64,000 bases of DNA, taken from NCBI RefSeq assembly GCF_018139145.2, contig NC_059481.1:3584368-3648367 (forward strand), written 5' to 3'. The notes under the pieces were generated by a model, which did no database searches, was not told where the DNA came from, and saw nothing but the letters and a program-made list of their open reading frames with translations. A program made the translations under genes and the position numbers. Below, piece by piece: positions 25,721 through 38,900 of the stretch. This DNA comes from Gymnogyps californianus (Eukaryota > Chordata > Aves > Accipitriformes > Cathartidae). Within the stretch, counting starts at the first letter, position 1; each line of letters starts with the position of its first letter.

Positions 25721-28700
25721 AATGTAATTTTGCTTGTTCTGTCACCCATCCACTTCCCTTGAGATGAGCTGTGCTTTTGCTAGGATGTGTTTTTGTAGAG
25801 ACTAAATGTATGAGCTGCTTCGTGTTCTGGAAAACTTTGCAAATCTAAGCTCCATAATATCTTCTTGCCATCATATTATTCTCCCTTTGCCCTGTTCACC
25901 TGACATATTTACATGCCATGTTTGTTTAGAAATCAAATTTTGCTAGATCCTTGATTTTATAAATGGAAGGATTTTGGAACAAGCAGAGGAATTTTGTTCT
26001 CTTCATTTGAGTTTAGCTAGTATTTGTTCCTCTGAAAGTCTCTCTCACACATCATCCAAAGAATCATCCTAATGCATATTCCTACAGAGCTGGGGACTGC
26101 CCCTGAATTAGGGATACGAATTTTGAGGATGAGAATGAGGTTACCTTGCCAACGAGAACACTCAGTCTCTCTCTAAGAAACCTGAGTGGTTATTACATGG
26201 AGACAAAGTGCTTTTACCAGATTTAATATTTGAATTGGGAATATTCTGCATGTGATGCTTACGAAGTGAGATTGGATGTAACAGGCCAGAGACCTCCAGT
26301 ACAACATGCTGAAGTAGGATGCCTCCTCACTTCAAACCACAGTGTATTTACAAAGAAAATGTGACACTTAACTTTCACCATCTCTCTTTTTATTCTTCCT
26401 ATAAGCCAAAGCTAAGGTTTCAATTCTGAGTTTGATCTTTTTGGGTTTTTTCAGACTGTCTGTTTTGAGCTGTTCCAGCTGACCGTAACCTGAACTGCGC
26501 TCATAAAACTTCTGCAGGTAGAAGTTGCACAGTTTAATTGAATAAAGTCTCATTCCTCAAAAGGGGATTCTGGGATGAAATGTAGCATTAGCTGAATCTG
26601 CTTTTGCTTTCTGAAATATCCCTACAACCTGTTTTTGTTTGTTTGGTGAGGCTTGTGATTGGCGAGAAAATGAGAAAAGAATCCAAGTTCCAATAGCGGT
26701 GGGACAGACAGGAACACAGGGAGACTGCCAAAGTATTATGTCCCTAAGAAACCAGGCACAAACTCTCCCTCAGTTTTTCAAAGTCTGTCTTCTCGGCTAT
26801 CACAGTAGTCTCTGCTTGGTGTTGCTGGAGGAGGCATAGAGATGCATAAGGAAGAACAGGATTCTTTAGTATGCCTCTAAGAGGTCTACTTGATCTGTAG
26901 GATACCGTGGTTGGAGGCTCTTTCAAAACAAAGCATCAGTTTTACATGACAGAACAGCACAAGACACAGTCCTTTGTTCCAAAATGTCTTCATGGCTGAG
27001 CATATGTGGGTATAGCTGAAGTTTGGATGTTGTGGAAAACCTTCTGTAAAACCTGGCAGGAGGAGGGAGCTACCAGACACTGCTCTCGGCCTGCACCAAA
27101 CAGAACAGCTCTGAATTTTCTACAAAGCACAGGGCCAGCAGGAAACATAAAGACTAGGCTAACCTGGGTTACTTGGTGTGTGACTTTCGCAGGCTCTGGT
27201 AATCCCAGATTCAGTACCAGTCATTCCTTCTATAAATATATAAATTATGTCACACTGGAGTGCTGAAAATCTCTGCTCTGACTCATTAAAGGTTCTATTT
27301 AATTTCTGTCTACATTGAAACAGTTATAAGTCTAAGAGATACTTTGCTTCATTGCGCTTTTTCTCAGTATAGTTAAAAAATGCTAGGTAAGGGACTCTGT
27401 CAATGCATAACCCTGAAAATACTGGAGCTACTCTCGTGTAGAGTATTTAGATAGACATCACTGAATGTAAACGGTGCATTGCCAATTTGGGCAACCTAAA
27501 CACTAGATTAAACTATCAAAAGGCACAAATCTTTCTAAGATTGTGAAAGCACTATTAGGCTTCTAATCCTAAAGTGAAAGAAGCCTGATTTTAAAAACAT
27601 TCTCAGAAATCAAAAGAAGTCGACATTAATTTACTCTAGGAATATTCACCAGAATACATTATTAAAGGATTGAGCTTAGCACTTCTCCAAATCCACATTC
27701 CAGTTACATTAACAATTACATTGTTTCCTCTTGAAGTACTAGTTTTCTGTGCCCATAAAATTACATTGAGAGCTGCGAAGTGACGAAAGCTGTAGTTCTA
27801 TGTTACAGTGAGCTAAGCTCTAGTAATACCTAACGTGATTTGCTTACAGAAATATTAAAATAAGCAATAAATTGGATAATAAATCCAAGATGTGGACTGT
27901 ATAAATGCTATGCTGTTTGGTGTTTTACTAGTCTTGCTATACCTCTTCTTATTCTTGGTTTATGCAAATTATTGCAATCCAGCTAATGAGTTGGAGCTGA
28001 GTCAAAGAGCAAAGGACAGCGGCATCCTTCCAAAGGCATTCTTTTTTCTCCTTGTTTTGGAAGTTGAACTTTCAAGTTGATGACGACATTTTTAATACTG
28101 CGTATGCAGTTGAAACTGTCATTAAGACTTGTTTAAAAATGCCATAAAGAATAGTAACAAATGGGCAACTTTGGGTATATTTCAAACCAACAAAGATGAT
28201 GACAACTGTTTTAATATTCCTGGACACACTGGATTTAATTAGACTTTTTTTTTTTTTTTTTTTAAATCAGATCCCACCACCAACATGGCAATAGTTGTAC
28301 TCACATTCCCAGGAACTGAAATAAACAAATATGGGTAGAACAAAACCCAACCACTAAAACTGAAAAAGCTTTTTGAATTTCTATCACTATGATATCTAAA
28401 AAAAATACAGTAAAAGTATATGTAGTTTTGTTCTGAATCAAATTGCTAGCCTTCTAATGGTGATACTTCAACACTTATGTCAAAAGGAATTTCCTGTCTG
28501 TTCTGAGAATAATTAAGAGATGGTATAATGGGAAAAAAACAAGGCAGAACTAGTTGCTTTTACTCAATAAAAAGAGAGTTGGAAGGAAGGAAAACATTAG
28601 TCAAGAACAACACTGCAAGAGCATTACAGGAGTTAGCTAGGAATTAAAAAAACCCTAATACACTGCACAATCTGTTCTGCGAGGCTTTGTCTTTGTTTAG

Positions 28701-29559
28701 AATACTCAGCTAATTTCTGGGACTTTCTAGGAGAGAAAAAGCGAATATATGTACTTTCCTAAATTGAATGTGTCGTGCCATTAACCTTGCGGACTATTTC
28801 AAATAATCACATAATGGGACAGTACTTACTTTTATGAATGGTAATTGTGGAGCTTTCAACCGAAGTTAACTTTTAGAGGTTATTACTACAAATATTATGT
28901 AATGCCTTGATGCTTTAGAGTTCCAAATATTGCAAATTAAAAAAAAACAAACACAAATGCTTTTGCAAACTTGTCCAGAAAATGCTAAATGCACACGTTG
29001 CTTTTTTTGAATCTTCTTTAGCATCTAGATGAGATGATGTGTCTTTGGTTTATAAAAGCTAAGAATGTTGCCATCGTACATTGTGTGCATTGCTCATATT
29101 TCAAGGAGTTGCTATGGGTGACCCACAGTAAGTAATAAATGGACAAAACACAGAAAGACAGAATATTTTAAGTTTTAATCCAACAAATGAAGAGAGTCTT
29201 AACACTGAAAAATACCATTGTATTGCTAATGCTGTAGAATTGTAGATTAGAAACAATTATTGTCTATAGGTGTAAAAATAGCAAGTTTTATGATACAGTA
29301 AAACACAGTATAGAAACCATTTAAAATTAAGTAGAAACCTCTTAAACAATTGAGGCATTAATCTAAGTGTTTCTCCAAATGTATTAAATAAAACACAGTT
29401 AATACTGACTCTAAACATCCCCCCATCTTCCCCACTCCCCACCCTAATTAAACTGATTAGAAAAAAATAGTAGTCTCTTAGTTACTATGTTTTGCATTCT
29501 TTCAGAATCATTTAGATTCTCCATTTTCTTCAAGTACAGTAGAACAACTCTTCACAATA
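25721..29559. other. Gene-free sequence downstream of RCN2
   Basis: About 3.8 kb after the RCN2 3' end. AT-rich, with a poly-T run at 28.24 kb. No gene or clear transposon is visible. Confidence 0.65.
28242..28263. repeat. Poly-T run
   Basis: About 21 consecutive T in gene-free DNA. Seen from the minus strand it is a poly-A run, but no SINE or LINE body is recognisable upstream of it. Confidence 0.8.
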
Positions 29560-29813
29560 CAGTACTACCCCTGAAGTAATTTATTTCCCAACGCTATATA
29601 ATTTTGGAAGTAAGTATTTAAGATTAATTTTGAAGGCTAGAAGAGGCTCAAGGAAGTCTGCAGGAGGGCAGTTAAATTTTGAATGCAAATTATTTACACA
29701 GACATTAGTGTACTGTAACTACAGCATAAAACTTGCAACATAGGTGATGGGTGCTTTTAACAAAAGCTCCAAATGAAAGAAAGGGAAGAAAAACAGATTA
29801 CAAAATAAATAAT
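29560..29813 (-). other. RCN2: RCN2 3' UTR with candidate AATAAA
   Basis: Downstream of the stop, the minus strand has a canonical AATAAA at 29585-29580, about 230 nt after the stop codon. It is the only canonical hexamer I found in the first 300 nt. The UTR end near 29560 is inferred from the hexamer. Longer UTRs using signals further left are possible. Confidence 0.4.
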
Positions 29814-29966
29814 TTAAAGTTCTTCATGGTAGAACCGTTCGTCATGAAGCTGCCTACCATAATCCGTTGCTTCACTGTTAAGAAACAAATCCTGGTTCTT
29901 AAGAATTTCTGCTTCAGAAAGCTTTTTATCATCATTCAAATCCATTTCTTCAATCAGGTGAAGAGC
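29814..29966 (-). CDS. RCN2: RCN2 terminal coding exon 7
   Basis: Encodes residues 257-306 and a TAA stop (29814-29816). It contains [10 protein letters not shown] loop 6 ([12 protein letters not shown], with Lys at position 6), [13 protein letters not shown] and the C-terminal HEEL retrieval signal. The acceptor is TTATTTTAAAG|GCTCTT, phase 0. Confidence 0.97.
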   Translation of the reverse strand, partial: ALHLIEEMDLNDDKKLSEAEILKNQDLFLNSEATDYGRQLHDERFYHEEL

Positions 29967-32900
29967 CTTTAAAATAAATGGAACACCATGTGCACAGTTA
30001 ATAGATATCAGCATTTATAAATAATGCTTTTGATACGGCTTTGTTAAAGTCCTGCCACAACACCATTATTTGTAACAAGCTAGACAAGATTTCACATTCA
30101 GAACAGAATCTTTCTTTCCTTGGTTTGTTTCGCTTTGCCTCTTTTATTTGGTGGCAAAATCATAATATCAAACGTCTACCCTCGCTGTCAATTCTAAAGC
30201 AACAAATCAATGTCAAACCCATAGCTTTACTTTGAGGGCGGAAGACAGTATTAAACCAGCAAAGATTAATCATCTTCCTGGAAGCACCTGTAGTCTTGAA
30301 ATCCACAGGCGAGTGCAGTACACGTCTTTAGCATATGATCTGCAGAAAATGCAAGCTTAGCATGTCAGCTAGAGACCCTGTGCTTTCCGAGAGCCCCTCT
30401 GGACATTCAGGCACTGAATGACAGCTACAATAGCAAGTCCTTGATGTGTGGGACCTCAACTAGGATTTAAGCCAATAGTCTTCAAGTTGAGCATTCTCTT
30501 TCAGAAGCGGGCACCGGTTATGTCAGTCACATGTTTACCCTGTGTCTGACAAGAGAAGCATCATTTACAGCTCTCAGGTTAAGCTGTAGGCACGCTTGCT
30601 TTCAACTCTGGAGGTGTCTACTGTGCTAAGCCATTTTTTATTTCCTGAACCTGTGGAGGCTCACTTTTCCATCATACGTGCATATTAAAAAAAAAAAAAG
30701 GAAGTAGGGATAGAGATTTGCAGCTGGGTATTCTGTATCTGTTTATGATTTGCAAGAAGTGCTCCATGGCTATAATTCATCATTAAAATGTAGCTGGAAA
30801 GCATCTGATGTCCACAGTGAAAAAGGGTTTTCTACCTTCAACAGTGGACAAGATAAGCCATCTATGCATAGGAACTTCAACTTTGGGTAGCAATTCACGT
30901 TTTCCCTCATTTGCTGAAAGCAAAAACTTGCTTTTCTGAAAAAACTTTTGAATACTGAATCATGACAATGTCAAAATGAAACTGCAAGTTAAAACAATTC
31001 TCAGATTTTTGCTTATTTATATATCATAAAATGAGGGAAGTTCAGCAGTAAACAAAAAAACAATTGCAGAATATTTTAGTTGTAGCTTATTCACAAGTAT
31101 TACTGAGCTCAAAGCTAACAAGCTAGTACAGCAGCTCTATTGCACCTATTATTTCTGAGAAATAGAGGAGTCATAGTATTACACGTTTTTTGTTTCTATT
31201 TGCTAAACGTCTACGAATACAATGATTTAGAGAATCCTTCTGTTCCTACTTTTTCTGATTGGTTTGGCTCAATGTAACTGCTTAGTAACTTCTTTTTAAA
31301 ATTAACTATTACTTATATTTAAGCTGACTACATCACCAAAAAGGACTGAAGAAAATAACAGGGACTAACGTCAGCCAAGCAGATTTTAAAAGCACTCTGC
31401 ATGGAAAAAGCTAAAAGATTATTAAGACAAACATCTTGGTAAACACATATCAATTCCTGGAAATGGAATGTATAGTAATTCTTCTATTTGTATGTTAGTT
31501 AGCTACCAGGTTTCTTAAGTCATTTTGAAATGCCAAAATGAAACTGCAACATTCAGCTTTCAAACAGCAGTTTATGACTTAAGTCAATGCTACCTTCTCT
31601 TTAGGATAGGTGACTTTGCTAAGCCCTTATATTAACTGCAGAAAAAAAATAGCACATTAGAGAAACAAATAAAAAAAAAATATTTCTTGCAGAACTGAGC
31701 TATTACTACAGCATGGCCTTGCTGTAAGCTAAAATTTGAATGAATAGCGAAGAACTGCTTAAAAAACCCCAAACCAACCAAGCAAACCAACACAGGTATG
31801 AATAGACTCAACACCACACAGAATTCATGTCAGAACAGTATTGTTTCTGTGAAATAAGAACCCACCACCCTCAAGAGTCAGATGTTAAAAAAAGTCTGTG
31901 CAAAGGCTTACAGATTCACACTTACAAAAATACTACTAGAGCAATTCAACAGCTTAGCTTCCTACAAGGTTAGATACGTGAGCATCGTGTGCTGCGTGCT
32001 AGCCACGTTGCTTTTTCTGTCACCAACAGAGCTGAAAAAGGCAGAGGTGAGACCTCAGTAATGAGACGGTCTAACACAGCAGATGGGCTATGCTGTTTGA
32101 CACAAAGCGTCTCCTGTCTTTACCAGGAATTATGGAGGCATGGGAAGACCTGTTGTTCCTGCCATTCTGAACACCAAAATCCTCCAGTGCAAAGGAAAGA
32201 GACTTGGACAAATTAAGATAAAAAGTTACTAGCGGAAAGGCAGAAATCCTCTCTACTGCAGATGGCGACTGTAAAGTCTGCTTACTAAAATAGGTTGTGC
32301 TGGAACACTCAGTGCTTCTACTGCCTGCTACAAAAAAAATAAAGACAGCTAAAATGAGAATCCACTTAAACCTATTATGGCGTTCTACCCCTGATTAAAC
32401 CATTTTAATTATCATCATCGAAGTTTGCATTACAGCATCTTGAATCATAGGATACTTCCATTTTCTTGTACTTACAAAAGACAAGTTTTTAGTTCTACAA
32501 ATTATGGTGATGCATCCAGTTAGAAGAATCACAATCAATTTTTGTTTTCAAAATTACGCTGTCAGTATATATCAGCTTCTTCTAGTAGTATCTCTCATTA
32601 GATTTACTTACAATAACTAAAAAATAACTGATTAAAATACCGTACCCTTAAGTCAAACCAGATAAGCTATTTAAACATGTAGAAAAGTACTTTGTTAATT
32701 TACAAACATTCATATAATGAATAGGAATTTCAAATTTGCCTAATGCAGTTAAAGGACCTGCATTCTTTGTCAAACTGAAAAAAGGTTAAAAATATATGCA
32801 AAGATCTACTAAGCATTCTTTTTCAACTACTAAGACATGATAAATCTGGATGCATCTATCATTTTGTTCTGATACCTTCAAAATTCTACTGCATTAATTA

Positions 32901-35900
32901 AAATCTAAACAGCAGTCAAAACACATACCTCCTCTTGTGCAATACCCTGATTATTAGGTACTATCCAAGACAACAGCTCTTGAGGGTCGAGTTTTCCGTC
33001 ATTATCCTTGTCATAGTCATTCACAAACCGATCCTTCTCAACAAGTATCCATTCTGGATCTTCCCTCGCAGCTAGTAAGACACATTTGTCAAGTTTAAAG
33101 CCGCTCTTTACCTTAAAGCAGATGTTTTCACCTTTTCTCCTAAGCAAATTCAATTAATCTCATAAAACATAACATAAAAGTGATTTCACTAAACAAAGAC
33201 AAGCCTTACAGACGAGTCCCAATAGATTAAATAAATGCATCTGTCTACATATGAAAAAAATACTTGTATAGAATAAAACAGAATTTAAAGCTAGGGTAAT
33301 ATTAAGATTGTAAATTTACAGTTGAACTAAGTGGACATTAAAGTCAAGGTTTACCATCAACTGAACTGTTTATTTTAATATCTCCACAATTACCCAAAAG
33401 TGGAGAAAAGCATACTTTATATTGAATGTGCTGCCAACTAGATGGTTTCCTACTCATTGGGACAGCTGACATATCAGTAGGAAAAAGTTAAAGTAGATGA
33501 CAGAGATACCTTACATTTGCAGTATTTACCTTGACTGAGTCAAGATTACTCTCTCCCATTAATGTATAGCAATTGTGTTGCAGATACCATGTTGAGAGTA
33601 TCACATGACAGCAACATGAGCAATACTACAGGCCTCAGACACTGGTCATCTCAGCACTTAACAGACAGAGGAAAGTAGGGAAAAGCTCTAAATCAACAAG
33701 TGTCCCAAAAAGTAGGTAGATAAATAGTGGTTTGCAGTATATGGGATTATGAAATTATAAGGCCATACGAAGTTTTAATAACATTCTACTGTCTGTTCCC
33801 CTGCTTTAACATCACAGGAGGTCCATCTGTGACAGGTAACAGAGAAGGCAAAGCTCTTGATTAGCGCAGGTTCAATAGACTCAGGCCAATATTGCAGGCT
33901 TTCAAATTAGTTTACTGTCCAATTTTTTTGTTTGTTTTCTGAATACCTGGAATATATCCAAAGCAATTTAATTTACTGTTGTAATTTATTTGTTTATTTG
34001 TATACTTGTTTTATACTTACCCTATGCACTGGTATTGCATCCTGCAACCTAGCCAGCAATCTTAAACTTGTCTCTTAACTCTTCAAGAAATTTAGAAACA
34101 ATTCATCAAACTGATAAACATTGCAAACAAGCATGAACAGATATTAAGACTTCCTAAACCTTATGAAAGTCAAAAGTAGCTGGCATCACAAGCAGATAAA
34201 TAACATTTTAAAAATAATTAGGTTTCTATTATAAAAGAACAAAAAGAGTGAAGTCTCTCTCCTTCCTTTCTAACATCTAGTTTTGCAAGTAGATCATCCC
34301 TTAATGTCACAATTCACCATACACTGTTGCCCAAAACTACAAGACGATTATGAAGCCAGACCCACAATGTAGTTTATTAGTCATTTTAAAGTGTGCTGCA
34401 GGAACACTGTCTGCAGAAGAGATGGCCATTTGGAGAAAAGTTGAAGTAGTTTCTACAATTATAGCCGATTCTGAATTCTTGCTGAAGTTTTAATGACAAA
34501 GCTGTTATCTTCTCTATTACTGCAAGGACCCTAGCAACAACTTCACGCCTTTCCAACAACTTCGGATAGACTGGCTTGGAAAAGCTTTTTTCAAGTCAGA
34601 GCAGGAAAAAGATAAACCACCCTGTAGTTGCATCAGAGATTTATTGTTTTTACTGGCTCTGGCAAACAAAGATGGTTATAAAAGGTGAAATTCCAGATGG
34701 TTGATTGGAGTGAAGAAAAACTGACTATTCCCCTACTTCTGCACATCCTCATGTGGCTTAAACATCTTCTCCAGCTAGGATGCTCGTCCACACTTAAGAA
34801 TTAGCACTCCTTAGGACCAAGCAGACTTTCCACATGCCTCAAACTACTGGTCTTTCTGGAACGGGAGGAGTTATTTGCCCTATCTTGTAGCAAATCAAAT
34901 ACAGCATATAAAATATTTATCTATTAGCAACATAGCTAGAGAAAAGTATCTGATAAACACCAGATAAGTGTCCTTTTTCTTGTTAAAGAAGGAATAGATC
35001 AAGTTTAAGGAAGGGCAAGAGTGGAAAAAAACCTAAAAGTGAAGGCAGATAGGCGTTTGATATCTGGTCCAGTGAACGAACTCCTTACACTTCCCCTCCG
35101 CCTCTCTTAAAACACACACAGCTTCAATCCTTCTAAAGCAAGGCTGACAGCTGCCGCCTTAACCTGACAAAGACCAGGAAAGTTTAACCGTACATTCACG
35201 CTGGCTGGTTTCGCAGATGTGTTCAGTTAGCAAAACTGCATCTTATTTCAGCCGCGTACCTCGTGATGAGGAATACGCTTCAGTCTTTAGGAAAACAAGA
35301 AGGAACTTGCAAGGAAACAGTGGAATGGGCTATACACAAACTACTGCCAAATACATACAGGGCAGACTGAAATAATGACCTACTATGCCCAGTACCAGGA
35401 AACTGAATTATTCTAAAAGACAGGATAATGTTACTCAGAATCTGTAGGTGGAGGAGTAAAAAGCTGAAAATAAAGGTGCATACAATTCACCCCATTCCAA
35501 AAGCTTTTATTCAGTTCCTTCTTTCATGCCCCCGCCCTTTTTCCTTACTTGGGTCTCTTCTGTAATCACCAAGGAATTCTTCCAGGCTAACAAATCCATC
35601 ACCATCTTTATCATGTTCTTCTAAAGCCTCCTGAATGACAAAGTCCTTTCGTATACATACAAAAAGCAAAATATCAATTTGTGAAAAATTAGCAACTTGT
35701 AATCAAGTGAAACAGCAATAAATCATTTCAGAGCAATAAGGTATTCTTTAAAGTAAATTTCAAATTTGCTTTTCTATTTTATGCAGACTAGTGCAGTAGT
35801 TGGTTCCTGTGCAACAAAACAGATCTGTTCTTAAGAGTTTAGGATGTCAGGTTTTATGAAAACCAAATCTGAAAGCTGTACATAGAGTTGGAATCCTTCA

Positions 35901-38900
35901 ACATAATTCAAAACTACAAAAGTAGCTGAGAAATATGAATGTGTACAAAGCTATATCATCTCATTTCACTCTTCTTTTTTCATGTGATGTATTCACTAAT
36001 TTGCATTTTTGCAGCTTTATGAAATTGTTAGGAAAACTGGTTAGTCTTTTGGTCCTGTGTTTCCCAGTGAAGCCAGTGTGCCTGTTCTTGTAGTTCTGTC
36101 TTTTCTTGTTTGTCCATAATCAGCAGTTATGTCGACACAAACAGAGGCTCTGTTTGCATGGCACTCCTCCTGGCAGTTGGCTCTGCAGCATCAGATAGCC
36201 AAAACTGAAGGCTCTACTGCAGAAAAGCAGCAATGTACTTTTGGCTGGGGTCAACTGTTGGTACTGAGCTGGAATGACACCAACAGTCACAGCAGTGATG
36301 AAACAGATGACCAATGACAAAGAGCTCCTGGCTACAATAATCATCCCCCAAACTCTGACCATAGTACAGTCAGTATTAAAGCTTCAGACAGGCTTGAATG
36401 CTCTTTTTTGGCCAGAAAAGTGACTATTGTGTCCCTTTAAGCAAAGTGAGAGTAACCGGCACTTGACCTTTTCCGGTGCAAAGAAATCTTTCCTGTAAGT
36501 CTCCCTAACTAGAATTGAACTCTGAACTAGGCATGAAACTTCCTCAAGCTAAAATCTCACTGATGTATTTCTAACCTAACAGAGTTTAGAGATAGCTATG
36601 TCAGTCCAATCCCAACAGTTTGGGATAGTTGTGCAATACTAGTTCTTGACACAGATTTCAAAGAAAAGCACTGAACTACTGCTCCAGCTCCTGACCCCCA
36701 GTACTGGATCCACAACACATTATCTGATTTTTAATTTGGTCTGTAAAAGCAATACACCTAACTGCTCAAAAGCACACCTCCTGTAGTACTGGGTCTAAGC
36801 ACATGCATTAAAAAGATGTTGCATCTATATACACAGGCTGATAAAGATACGCTCCTAAATCTTACCGTCATATACTCCACTTCTTCAGGATGTTCAAAAG
36901 CAACAAATTCATCCACATTTAGATCAGGAACATCATCTCTATTAGCTTTTTCAAAACGCTTTTTCTCCTTTAAATGAAGCTTAGAAAATAGATTTAGTTA
37001 GAGCACTTAATGAAAAGGAAAAACAACATTATAGTAGCTGGCTGTAAGCTCATTAGAATACTAATTGTTTCACATTACCTACTCATATTATACTGATGTT
37101 ATATTTTCACTAAAAAGAGCTCATCCAGAGCAATGAGAACAGCACTTATAATTGAGGTAGTTTTATTCTAAGAATCGCACAAAAACTTCCTTTTTTTCAA
37201 TTTAAGGAGACATTTAAAACACACTCGTGGCCAAGGCTTCAAAAACACAAAAGGGAGATAATGAAAAGACCAAGAATGCTTGTCTTTATACATGCTTCCT
37301 CTTCTAAAAGTCACCAATTCCCAAATTAACCTAGTGGAGTACAATGATTATAATTAATGATAGCCATTGCAAATTCAAAAATTTACGTTTTAAGGACATT
37401 TAACCTTCTAGATCTGTATCTCATTTATATCAAGGGCTGTTTGTAGTTCAAAGCAGGTCTTGAAATATCATGTAAGTAAAATGTCTTTTCTGAAGCCATT
37501 TTAAGTGCTGAAGGATTAGACAGATTCCTTTAATACAAGACTGTTGTCCATTACATCTGAACAGATTTCAAAGCAAAGTCACTTCTCTAACCAATATTAG
37601 CATGCCTTTTAAAAATAAATGATACCTACAATAAGCCCGCAAGTTCTTATTTCCAAATGTCTTGCACTTCCTGTTTCTGTATTCCAAATGTGCAAAAATT
37701 TTATGTTTTTTTCTCATTTCATTTCGTACAGTCTCTTTAGACAAAATAAAGACCCACACCATTGATAACTGATCTCTATTCAAACTGCATGTGATGTGAG
37801 CTATAAAGATTTTGGAATCTGATGATTAAATGTGTTGTGCTATCAGTGTGACTCTGATCTGGATAAGGGAGTGGCCAGCAAACCAGAGATCACAAATACT
37901 TTAAAAATAACCATTTGAAATTGTACTTCCTAGTTTATATCCTATTTGTTGACACTTCTCTCAAAATTAGGCTAACCTGATTAATCCAGAGCATAACATG
38001 TAACAAATAAAGTATAATTGTAAGAGCTTAACTATTCTGCAAAATAATTAAAGGTACTCTTAAAGAAAAGCTGACCTTAGCTGAGAGTTTAAATAGGAAG
38101 GCAATTCAGAAGGACTGACTACAGGAAGTACGAGACTGCAACATAAACTTGGAACTATTGAGGGGAAAAGTCTATTTTTCAGTGGTTTTTTGAGAAGTGA
38201 TGAACAAGGCTGCCACCTTCTGGTAAATTCACATGTTTACTTGATGTCAATTCCACATCAATACCATAGTCTAACTCTTCCATTTTGATTAGAGCAGGAT
38301 CACTAATTTCCAAATGTAAGGAAAATGCTGAAGATGGCTGACATATGATGCTTGTACAATGCTGCTAATTTTGCTCTTTACAATATATGTTGAAGAAGTC
38401 AGCAAGCAGGAAAACCTAGCAAGCAGTCAAACAACGTATAGCATAAGTGAACAGCAGTTCTAGCTCAGCATATTTATCTATGATGGCAGCATCTCAAACA
38501 TGGGATCAATATTTTGACTGGTAGTTCCATTTAAAGTCTTGTTTTATTTAAAAGCTATGTAATTATTCAGTTAAGTGACCTCCAAAGCTTCACAGTTTGT
38601 TTCTTCAGTGTGTAAAATCCCCTGCCCATTGTCTATTTTTGCTTCACTTCCGCCAACATCGTATATTATCTACTACTACTTTACTAAAAGCAGCCAAAGC
38701 AATCCTCACAGAAGAAAAACCCTCAGGCCAGAATAGTCTAAAAACTCACTTATTCTCTTTCTGGGAAATATTTACATGTACTTATAAATGTGTCACTTGA
38801 AAGAAAACAAAATTTTGCTATGTGGCGATTCTTGGTGAATCTTTCCTCCCTGCCTCTCTTGCCTCTTTCCTTTCCACTCTTAAGCATCTGCTTTCATACA

